DNA of 35,753 nt, taken from Flavobacteriales bacterium. GTDB lineage: Bacteria; Bacteroidota; Bacteroidia; Flavobacteriales_D; Crocinitomicaceae. The translations under genes were made by a program, and so were the position numbers. This document shows, piece after piece, positions 1-6,981 of this stretch. A model generated the notes under the pieces. The model had not been told where the DNA came from, made no database searches, and saw only the letters and a list, made by a program, of their open reading frames with translations. Positions within the stretch are counted from its first letter, which is position 1, and every line of letters starts with the position of its first letter. The stretch is taken from the NCBI GenBank assembly GCA_947454395.1, contig CANGLG010000003.1:1-35753 (forward strand). Direction: 5' to 3'.

Positions 1-470
1 ATGGTCATCTTACCGGTTGCATTGATGGTTTTTACGAGTTCTTCGAGTGTTGTATCGAGTCCCATTTTAACGAGCGTTGGCGGTGAGATTCGGTTGGAAA
101 TGCGGCGAATGGTATCGGCGGTTTTTTCAATGACTTCGGAGGTGTCTGCTAAAAGTCCGAATAGGCGATCGGGTTCGTTGAGTCGGTTTTGTGCGTTCAG
201 AATATTGATTTTTAAAACGGTGACAAGTGCTCCGATTTCATCGTGTAGGTCCATGGCGATTTGAACTCGCTCTTGTTGCTCTGCTTTGATGGATGCTTCG
301 CTGATTTGGCGTTCGAAGTTTATTTCGGCTGTACGCAAAGCTTCTTGTTCGCGCTCGATTCGTTTTTTGAATGTGAGGAATAACACATAGAACGCAATCG
401 ACATGAAAGCGAAAAATCCTGAAAAGGCTATGATTAAGCCTAGTAATGAGATGTTTTCGGTAGTTTCCAA
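1..470 (-). CDS. Sensor histidine kinase (NarL/HisKA_3-type), truncated by window edge
   Basis: Minus-strand reading gives ETTENISLLGLIIAFSGFFAFMSIAFYVLFLTFKKRIEREQEAL...QERVQIAMDLHDEIGALVTVLKINILNAQNRL: one TM segment followed by a HisKA_3-like ERxxIAxDLHDEIG box. Start uncertain (TTG at 470 or upstream). Confidence 0.75.
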   Translation of the reverse strand, partial: METTENISLLGLIIAFSGFFAFMSIAFYVLFLTFKKRIEREQEALRTAEINFERQISEASIKAEQQERVQIAMDLHDEIGALVTVLKINILNAQNRLNEPDRLFGLLADTSEVIEKTADTIRRISNRISPPTLVKMGLDTTLEELVKTINATGKMT

Positions 471-1051
471 AATGCGTATGCGATTAACAATTTTGAGGAG
501 CCTTCGATGAAGTTATGGATGAACCATAAGTTTTGATGCATAAGCGAAATAATAAAATAGAATAAAATAAAAGTTGAAGATTTATAAAATAATATTGAAG
601 TATTGATAATTTGTAATGAATTAATATCAGTGCTTTTATCGTTTGAGATTAAATCAACGAAATATATTATTGGACAAAAAACAAAAGTTATATTCTCAAT
701 TATTAAACTGTATTCTGTGTAACCTAATTTTATCATTTCTATAATAAAAGAAGAAATACAAGCAATAAAAAGTAAAACAATAAAATACAATAAGTTTTTG
801 TTTTTAATAATTCGAAAATAAAACACTGATAACGACACAATTGTACTCAGTTGAAAAGTATAAAATATCAGTGAATTATTAAAATCATAAAACTTGGAAA
901 AAATTAAACCTAAAGTTGAAATAAATGATATTGAAAGATAAAACACAAATTCTAAATTGAATTTGTGTTTTTTATATATTAATACAACTAGTGGCAGAAA
1001 ACCTGCCACTAGTTGAAAAAAGAGAGAAACTGTTTTAATATCAAATGTCAT
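440..1051 (-). CDS. Multi-pass membrane protein of unknown function
   Basis: 203-aa ORF with about 6 hydrophobic segments; start overlaps upstream stop by ATGA; end overlaps the histidine kinase start. Confidence 0.7.
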   Translation of the reverse strand: MTFDIKTVSLFFQLVAGFLPLVVLIYKKHKFNLEFVFYLSISFISTLGLIFSKFYDFNNSLIFYTFQLSTIVSLSVFYFRIIKNKNLLYFIVLLFIACISSFIIEMIKLGYTEYSLIIENITFVFCPIIYFVDLISNDKSTDINSLQIINTSILFYKSSTFILFYFIISLMHQNLWFIHNFIEGSSKLLIAYAFWKLPKTSHY

Positions 1052-1344
1052 GAATTTAATGGATTTGACGCGACAATTGTTGGTGGTGTTCTGTCACCAT
1101 AATCATAAACCTTCCCATTGTACAAGTCATTTCCTTTGGCATCTACACCAACAAGAACGTTAGTCATGTTTCCACTGGCATCTACTGCGTTGTATATACG
1201 GATGCCCACGCAACCTGCTTGAGATAAAATATCTTTGTATACAGTATCAGAGTACATCACTGCTTTTGTTGCGTTCGGATAGCTTCTTCTGAAAGATGCG
1301 GTCATCGTTGAACCGTCTGCTAGGGTAATAATTGAACCTGCCAT
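1048..1344 (-). CDS. Small hypothetical protein (98 aa)
   Basis: MAGSIITLADGSTMTASFRRSYPNATKAVMYSDTVYKDILSQAGCVGIRIYNAVDASGNMTNVLVGVDAKGNDL...; ATGA overlap with the next gene. Confidence 0.75.
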   Translation of the reverse strand: MAGSIITLADGSTMTASFRRSYPNATKAVMYSDTVYKDILSQAGCVGIRIYNAVDASGNMTNVLVGVDAKGNDLYNGKVYDYGDRTPPTIVASNPLNS

Positions 1345-1469
1345 AATTTTAATTTTTTAAAGTTAATAAATTGTTTGTTTTTCAAATGTAGTTATGCAAA
1401 ACATGCAATTTACATGAAAAAAACTGGACAAAAATCAACTTTTTGAACCACAACTTTTTGCATTTTTCA

Positions 1470-1511
1470 ATTAGGGGTTTACCCTTAATACTTTAAGTAT
1501 AAACCCCTAAT
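1470..1511. repeat. Strong inverted repeat / hairpin
   Basis: ATTAGGGGTTTA (1470-1481) and TAAACCCCTAAT (1500-1511) are perfect 12-bp arms; nested CTTAA-TACT-TTAAG inside. Confidence 0.8.
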
Positions 1512-1619
1512 CAAATTCAACTCAATGCAGCATTGTTTGCAAAATTAAATCGGAAATTTGAATTTGTTTTTCAGGGTTTATACTGATTTTTATAGGGGTT
1601 TTACGTAAAAAGGTGGTTA

Positions 1620-2090
1620 AGGGTGGAGGGTTGAGGGTTAAGAGTTAAGGGTTAAGGGTTAAGGGTTAAGAGTTAAGAGTTAAGGGTTAAAAGTGGAGGG
1701 TGGGAAGTGGAGAATGTATAATTGAAAATGTAAAATGGATAGTGGAATGGAGAGTTGAGAGTTAAGGGTTAAGAGCTAAAAGAGGAGGGTGGAAAGTGGA
1801 GAATGTATAATTGAAAATGTAAAATGGAGAGTGGAATGGAGAGTTGAGAGTTAAGGGTTAAGGGATGGTTGATTGCAGATTGGCAGATTACATATTAGCT
1901 TCGCTGCTGCCTTCGGCGGTGCGGATTATTGTTGAGGGTAGAGGGTTAAGGGTGGAGAGTTAAGGGTTAAGAGTTAAAAGTGGAGAGTGGAGGGTTAAGG
2001 GTTGATGGCAGATTGGCAGATTACATATTAGCTTCGGCGGTGCGGATTATTGTTGAGGGTTGAGGGTGTAGAATTGAGGGAGGAGGGAGG
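1620..2090. repeat. Degenerate G-rich repeat tract (GGGTTAA/GAGTTAA heptamers plus about 89-bp tandem duplication)
   Basis: Runs of gggttaagggttaagggttaagagttaa; unit aagtggagggtgg..agtggagaatgtataattgaaaatgtaaaatgga.. at 1691-1779 repeats at 1780-1868; cagattggcagattacatattagcttcg occurs at 1876 and 2009. Confidence 0.85.
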
Positions 2091-2160
2091 AGGATGTATG
2101 AATAAGGTGCTGCGTGAAAAGCGAACTTCGGGGAATTGGGTTGGTTTTTTGTAAATGATT

Positions 2161-2210
2161 AAAATGTCAAGTTTATTGTTTAAAAAACTGGACAAACTAG
2201 TTTGTTTTAA
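2161..2210. repeat. Left imperfect direct repeat flanking AbiE-type module
   Basis: aaaatgtcaagtttattgtttaaaaaactggacaaactagtttgttttaa resembles 3895-3939; shared core AAACTGGACAAA. Confidence 0.6.
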
Positions 2211-3160
2211 ATTCTCTTTATTAGTTTTTTGAAAGATTCTGCAACATCACCTTCAAAAGGAATTGGTCTGTAAGCATATGCAGCCAATTCTGATAAATAG
2301 GCGCTCTTTAATTTTATCCATTGGCTGTCAAAGTCTGATATTAAAGGTGATTCGATAAGTTTTTTTTGTTGCCAGTTTAATGGTTCGTCAAAAATGTCTC
2401 TATCATGTTGAATAATTTCTTCGAATCGGATTTGGAAAGATTTAGATTCAACGAATTCTGCACATTGCGGATTCTTTAGTAAATAGTGTATATCATAAAA
2501 ATGTCTGATTTTTTGAGCAGTACTTTCAACAGGGTTTGAATCAAAAGAAAAACGTATTAAGGAAACGAGTTTTTCTAGTAATGTTTGCTCTTTACTTAGC
2601 ACATTGATATTAAAAGACTGTAGTCCAAATCTATCGATGTATTCCGAATTTCCAGAGGCAATTAAGAAATCATGCACCATGCTTGAAATCGATAGTTTTT
2701 CAAACGGAAAAGGATTTGCGAATGAGTTGATTTCAACGATAATAGTATTAGCCGAATTACTGTTTTCCAATGTAGGGTATTCAAAAACTGACTTTCGAAA
2801 GCGTGATCCTTTGCTTGTTACTCCTGAGGTGGGTCTTTCCGTTAAAGAACTTGTTATTTCTTTTTCAAGCGTTCGGATGATTGTTTTTATCTCATTCCCT
2901 GATTTGTTTCCATCATCTATAATTGCCAAATCAACATCTTCCGAAAAACGATCGATTAAGTTGTGTCCTTTTGATAAGGATGTTCCACCTTTGAAAACGG
3001 AACTTTCACTGAATTTACTCCTGGATAGTTCCTTTAATACTAAGGTAATCCAATAGTCTTTTTCAACAAATTCAAATCTGATACCCAAGTGTTGTGCTGT
3101 GGCTCTGAGTGTATCTGAGAATAATTTGGATTCTTGGTGCAAGTTCATATTAAATTCCAT
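2207..3160 (-). CDS. Nucleotidyltransferase AbiEii/AbiGii toxin family protein
   Basis: FKGGTSLSKGHNLIDRFSEDVDLAI motif typical of AbiEii nucleotidyltransferases; overlaps the upstream antitoxin-like gene. Confidence 0.9.
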   Translation of the reverse strand: MEFNMNLHQESKLFSDTLRATAQHLGIRFEFVEKDYWITLVLKELSRSKFSESSVFKGGTSLSKGHNLIDRFSEDVDLAIIDDGNKSGNEIKTIIRTLEKEITSSLTERPTSGVTSKGSRFRKSVFEYPTLENSNSANTIIVEINSFANPFPFEKLSISSMVHDFLIASGNSEYIDRFGLQSFNINVLSKEQTLLEKLVSLIRFSFDSNPVESTAQKIRHFYDIHYLLKNPQCAEFVESKSFQIRFEEIIQHDRDIFDEPLNWQQKKLIESPLISDFDSQWIKLKSAYLSELAAYAYRPIPFEGDVAESFKKLIKRI

Positions 3161-3867
3161 TTTTCAGTATTAGATAATACGGATGAAACACCAGTCAATT
3201 TATATTTTGTGAAAGGATTTAATGAATTGTATAGTGTCTCTGTGGATGTGTTTTTATTCTCGTCCAACATCGCGCCAAGTAAAGCTCTTGTGGCAGGCGG
3301 ATATTTCATTGCTAAGCGCATGAGTAATGTAATCTCTTTCTCTTTGAGTTCTTTTATTATCTGCAAAAAACGCAAGCATGAATTTCTTGGATTCGAATCC
3401 GGTATCTTTTTGATGTATCGAATAGCATCCAAAATTTGCAATATAGGGATACTCTCTTTAGTAATGGTATTTTTTTGTTTGATAAAAGAAATAGTATAGG
3501 TGTCTCTTTTGAATCTTGGTCTAACTTGGTTTTTCCCTATTTGAATCGTATTGCTTACTTGTGTTGTAAGACCTAATTTATTATAGATACTATAACCTGT
3601 CAGATAACCAACTGTTTTTCCGTTATCTTCAATTAAGTCTTTTACAACTTGTTTTTGGCTTGGTAGTAATTTCCCAAAAGGCGTTGTTTCCGGTTTATAA
3701 TATTTACCCTTTGAAAGTTTTGCAATTTTACCAGCTGCAGCCATTCTATTAAGTGCTTTAATGACTGCTTGTTTCTGATTCACCTTGCTAGTAAAATCAT
3801 CATAGGTGAAAATGTATCCTTTCGGAAATCTATCAATTGTAATTGCTATGTATTCAGTTGTTTTCAC
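3145..3867 (-). CDS. DUF6088 / AbiEi-like antitoxin
   Basis: N-terminal winged-helix-like region (YDDFTSKVNQKQAVIKALNRMAAAGKIAKLSKGKYYKP) directly upstream of and overlapping the AbiEii-like gene. Confidence 0.85.
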   Translation of the reverse strand: MKTTEYIAITIDRFPKGYIFTYDDFTSKVNQKQAVIKALNRMAAAGKIAKLSKGKYYKPETTPFGKLLPSQKQVVKDLIEDNGKTVGYLTGYSIYNKLGLTTQVSNTIQIGKNQVRPRFKRDTYTISFIKQKNTITKESIPILQILDAIRYIKKIPDSNPRNSCLRFLQIIKELKEKEITLLMRLAMKYPPATRALLGAMLDENKNTSTETLYNSLNPFTKYKLTGVSSVLSNTEKWNLI

Positions 3868-3894
3868 TATTCAATATCAGAAGCAAAGGTAGTA

Positions 3895-3939
3895 AAAATG
3901 TCCTGTTTTTTAAATAATAAACTGGACAAATTGTTTTAA
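3895..3939. repeat. Right imperfect direct repeat flanking AbiE-type module
   Basis: aaaatgtcctgttttttaaataataaactggacaaattgttttaa resembles 2161-2210. Confidence 0.6.
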
Positions 3940-3955
3940 TACGTTTTAGCTTCTT

Positions 3956-4588
3956 TCACCTTTCCTCACTCAAACTCTTCAACAACTTAATCAAACTCAA
4001 CTGGGGATGACAATCGGATTTGTCGGCACGGAAGGAAACGTGTGTCCAGATGCCTGGCGTACCATTGAGGGCCAGGGTATTGAGTTTCCACATATCGGGT
4101 TGGTAGGTATTGGGAATGGTGTATTTCTCGCAGAGGTACTCGAGTAGGGTTTTGAGTGATTCGAGTTGTTCGTCTTTGTATTTATGGAAAAAGCGGTGAC
4201 CGCGCCATTGCATGCCGTAGTCGATGACTTCTTCTTTGGGGACTTCTCGGTTGAAAGTGGAATAATACTTTCCGCTTTTTTCGATTAATGCGCCCCAATT
4301 ACAGATTTCAATGCCAATAGATTGTTGGTTCAACTGGGTGTTGTTGCGGTTGTGTGTGCCTAGGTGGTGCGCCCAATGGGCTGAACTGAAACATTGGTAA
4401 ATGATGCCGTCTCCATCGATGACGAAAGCTGTTGCCACCCGAACCGGTGTATACTCCCATCCGCTGATGACGTTTTTGGCGTTTGGACCGCTGACGGTGT
4501 GGTGTAAAACAATCTGTTTCTTCGGATGTGCTTCCGGGTAATATTGAGCTTTGGTTAATGGGAATTGAATGAGGTTTTTGATGTTCAT
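3956..4588 (-). CDS. N-acetylmuramoyl-L-alanine amidase (Amidase_2)
   Basis: KKQIVLHHTVSGPNAKNVISGW, SAHWAHHLG, QSIGIEICNWG, THVSFRADKSDCHP motifs. Confidence 0.88.
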   Translation of the reverse strand: MNIKNLIQFPLTKAQYYPEAHPKKQIVLHHTVSGPNAKNVISGWEYTPVRVATAFVIDGDGIIYQCFSSAHWAHHLGTHNRNNTQLNQQSIGIEICNWGALIEKSGKYYSTFNREVPKEEVIDYGMQWRGHRFFHKYKDEQLESLKTLLEYLCEKYTIPNTYQPDMWKLNTLALNGTPGIWTHVSFRADKSDCHPQLSLIKLLKSLSEER

Positions 4589-4622
4589 GGATTTATTTTT
4601 TAGTTGGTTAATTTTTATTCTT

Positions 4623-4714
4623 GGGTGATTGTCACCCCTCTGTATCTCCCCTCGCAGGGGAGAAGGATTAGAACTCTGTCTCCCCTTCTGCCACGGCAGA
4701 CAGGCATGGGGAGA
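4623..4714. repeat. Cluster of three tandem hairpins (REP-like intergenic repeat)
   Basis: GGGTGA-ttg-TCACCC; TCTCCCCT-cgc-AGGGGAGA; TCTCCCC...CTGCCacGGCAG...GGGGAGA. Confidence 0.7.
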
Positions 4715-4725
4715 AGGAAAAGGTT

Positions 4726-5352
4726 TTATTTTCGTTTGTCGGGGGTATCGGATGAGAATGCGATGAGGTTGAACATTTCACGCATTCGGGAGCGGATACG
4801 GGTGCCGTAAATGGATTCTACTTGATCGGCATTGAGGTTGGTCGTGATGTGGGTAAGAATGCCCTGTGTTTTGTAAAGGTCGTAGCGCTTGAAGAGAATG
4901 AATTCCATGGTGTTGCATTCGTTGCCCATATGTTTGAGGAAGGGTTCAACTCCTAAATCATCGAAGCAATAATGGGTGTATTGGTCGGCAATGTTGTTGA
5001 TGTATTTGTATCCTTCCAAGTTGTAAAAAACGGCAACTTCCTTTGTAGAAAGTATCTTATACCTCCTATCGGGATAATTGAATTCATTGATGAGGTTCAT
5101 GAATGCTGACTTCCCACAACCCACTGGTCCTGCCAATATGATTCCTTTGTGGATGTCAATGCCTAAACTATTGCATCGTTCTTCATCTCGTATGGCGTAA
5201 CAAATGAGTTTGTACAGGATGTTGTGGTCGCATTGGTGCAATTCAAATTTTTGACCAAATCGGGATTTTCCAAGTTTAGTTATGTGTTTGAGGCAGTCGG
5301 CGAACGTATAGTTTCGGACATTGTCTTTTAGTTTAAATGGTAAATTACTCAT
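4726..5352 (-). CDS. DnaC-like AAA+ ATP-binding protein
   Basis: Walker A GIILAGPVGCGKSAF and Walker B HYCFDDLG; ends with typical arginine-rich RSRMREMFN. Confidence 0.75.
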   Translation of the reverse strand: MSNLPFKLKDNVRNYTFADCLKHITKLGKSRFGQKFELHQCDHNILYKLICYAIRDEERCNSLGIDIHKGIILAGPVGCGKSAFMNLINEFNYPDRRYKILSTKEVAVFYNLEGYKYINNIADQYTHYCFDDLGVEPFLKHMGNECNTMEFILFKRYDLYKTQGILTHITTNLNADQVESIYGTRIRSRMREMFNLIAFSSDTPDKRK

Positions 5353-5364
5353 ACTCTTATTTTT

Positions 5365-6075
5365 TCAATAGGCTTTTTTGTGATCAATGGAAGGGGAAAC
5401 AATGAGTCTGTTCAATGCTTGCTTTCCATGTTGTTTTGTTTCGTTTTCAACTGTATGGTTCATCATCCATTTTTTGGCGAGTGCCATCCAGTTGTGAATG
5501 TTATTTTTTCCGGATTTCCAACCGATGGATTCGTAATGGAGGAAAAACAATTCTGCTTCCCTTTTAACGGAATTGTTTTCTTTAAAAAAATCCAAAACTT
5601 CTTCCAATTCGGGTGTGTCAAAAGTTGATTTGCTTTCTGTGTTTTTAGTAATTAATTCTTCTTTTTTAGTTGTTTTAATTCTTTTATTTAAAGGACTCAT
5701 CTGTTGTTTGTCAGCTGTTTGATGTGTCGTATTGCTTGTTGTATTATGAGTTATCGTATTTGTTGTATCAAAAATGAACATGTGCACTGAGCTACCTTTG
5801 AATGGATTGTGCGAAGGATGATACTTTATATAATTCCATTCTTGTAATTGGTGTAAGCCTTTGTGGTAGGTATTGATTGAACCTATTTTTGCTGCTTTCA
5901 TCAATTCACCACGGTGTACCAAAATGGGATTGTTGAAGTTTCCCGCATTCCACATGTGAAACAGTGCATAATACAAGCTGACATGCCAAGCTGATAAGCG
6001 ATTGTCTTCCGTAATCATTTGACTTACTCGGTTCAAATGCACGATGTAATTGATCTTAAACGATCTCTTTGACAT
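5365..6075 (-). CDS. Replication-initiator/DnaD-like hypothetical protein of a mobile element
   Basis: 236-aa ORF packed between HTH and DnaC-like genes; N-terminal winged-helix-like SAWHVSLYYALFHMWN... and C-terminal WKSGKNNIHNWMALAKKWM. Confidence 0.55.
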   Translation of the reverse strand: MSKRSFKINYIVHLNRVSQMITEDNRLSAWHVSLYYALFHMWNAGNFNNPILVHRGELMKAAKIGSINTYHKGLHQLQEWNYIKYHPSHNPFKGSSVHMFIFDTTNTITHNTTSNTTHQTADKQQMSPLNKRIKTTKKEELITKNTESKSTFDTPELEEVLDFFKENNSVKREAELFFLHYESIGWKSGKNNIHNWMALAKKWMMNHTVENETKQHGKQALNRLIVSPSIDHKKAY

Positions 6076-6076
6076 G

Positions 6077-6379
6077 CTACAGACGATTACGAACGCGTGA
6101 TTCCAACAACTGATGAATGTCTTCTTTGGGATAAAAGATTACCCCTCCAATTTTTGTGTACGGTATTTTACCTGTTAAACGGAGGTTTTGAAGGGTGCTG
6201 GGCGAAATGGCCAACATGCGTTGCACCTGATAGGACTTTAACCAACACTTTTCTTCTTTTCGCTGTGTTTCTACTTCCATTTCCTGTTTTCTGGTCTGGT
6301 TTAACAGGGTTTTAAATTCGTGTAGAAGTTCTTGTTTGAAAGCAATCAAGTCTTCTACGGTAACAATTGTAGCTGCCAT
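6077..6379 (-). CDS. Helix-turn-helix (excisionase/MerR-like) DNA-binding protein
   Basis: WLKSYQVQRMLAISPSTLQNLRLTGKIPYTKIGGVIFYPKEDIHQLLE; start taken at MAATIVTVEDL rather than the longer ORF start at 6517. Confidence 0.85.
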   Translation of the reverse strand: MAATIVTVEDLIAFKQELLHEFKTLLNQTRKQEMEVETQRKEEKCWLKSYQVQRMLAISPSTLQNLRLTGKIPYTKIGGVIFYPKEDIHQLLESRVRNRL

Positions 6380-6604
6380 AATTTTGATTTTAAATTCAAT
6401 GCAAATAGAACTGAAAAAAATAAGCAGATGGGGTTGCAAGGGGTTGTGCAACCTGTTCTGAAAGTGCTGTAAATGTTGGGGTTTTTCGTTATATAAAAAA
6501 CGAAAAGGATGAGGCATGACAGCTTCAAATTTCGTTAGAAAACATTCGAATTGCCTCTAGAAACAGCCAAAAATGAGTAGTTTTGACTGTAATTAAAAAG
6601 ATTC

Positions 6605-6761
6605 AGTAGCGACACGCTTTTTTTGGGTAATCGAAACCGCCAATTTAAAGAACCCCCTAAAAGACAAGCCAGTCGTCCTCGCATGGCGTGGGCACAGTTT
6701 GCATGGGGGTAGAGCTTGGCGGTTCTAGATTACCTGCAAATTGATGACCACGCTACTTTTT
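6605..6761 (+). ncRNA. Candidate structured non-coding RNA
   Basis: Nested perfect helices: AGTAGCG (6605-6611)/CGCTACT (6751-6757); GGTAATC (6626-6632)/GATTACC (6728-6734); AACCGCCAA (6635-6643)/TTGGCGGTT (6716-6724); ACCCCC (6652-6657)/GGGGGT (6705-6710); the closing stem is followed by TTTTT. No ORF of note covers it; TAGTTTTG at 6578-6585 fits the Bacteroidetes -7 element TAnnTTTG. Confidence 0.6.
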
Positions 6762-6777
6762 AAGAATTAATCATGCG

Positions 6778-6981
6778 ATGGAAAATTTAAGCAATAACCC
6801 TTCCGGCAGTTCTGAACTTCTCCTTTTTATGCATATTCACGGTATTCAAACTTTGTCGGAACTTTTGCGGTATTCGGAAGAAGAGTTGCTTCATATGGCG
6901 GGTTTTTCTGTTCATTTGTTGTTGGAAATTGATGCATTTAAAAGGTCTCATTTGAATTCAGATTCCGGTTCAAGCGATTAA
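6778..6981 (+). CDS. RNA polymerase alpha-subunit C-terminal-domain-like (HhH) mini-protein
   Basis: HGIQTLSELLRYSEEELLHMAGFSVHLLLEIDAFKRSHL resembles RpoA CTD (I.TLgdLl.ySEEdLL.irnFG..SL.EI...L). Confidence 0.6.
   Translation: MENLSNNPSGSSELLLFMHIHGIQTLSELLRYSEEELLHMAGFSVHLLLEIDAFKRSHLNSDSGSSD

Noticed and set aside
1620-2090. CRISPR array
   Set aside because: Repeats are short, degenerate and without unique spacers of regular length; no cas genes.
2604-3056. 150-aa plus-strand ORF antisense to AbiEii-like gene
   Set aside because: Shadow ORF of a well-supported minus-strand gene; no recognisable motif.
6380-6517. N-terminal extension of the HTH ORF
   Set aside because: The 46-aa extension (MPHPFRFLYNEKPQHLQ...) looks untranslated; MAATIVTVEDL is the natural start and leaves a normal promoter region.
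6605-6761. Retron msr-msd interpretation of the structured RNA
   Set aside because: The terminal complementary arms are retron-like, but no reverse transcriptase is encoded in the window.
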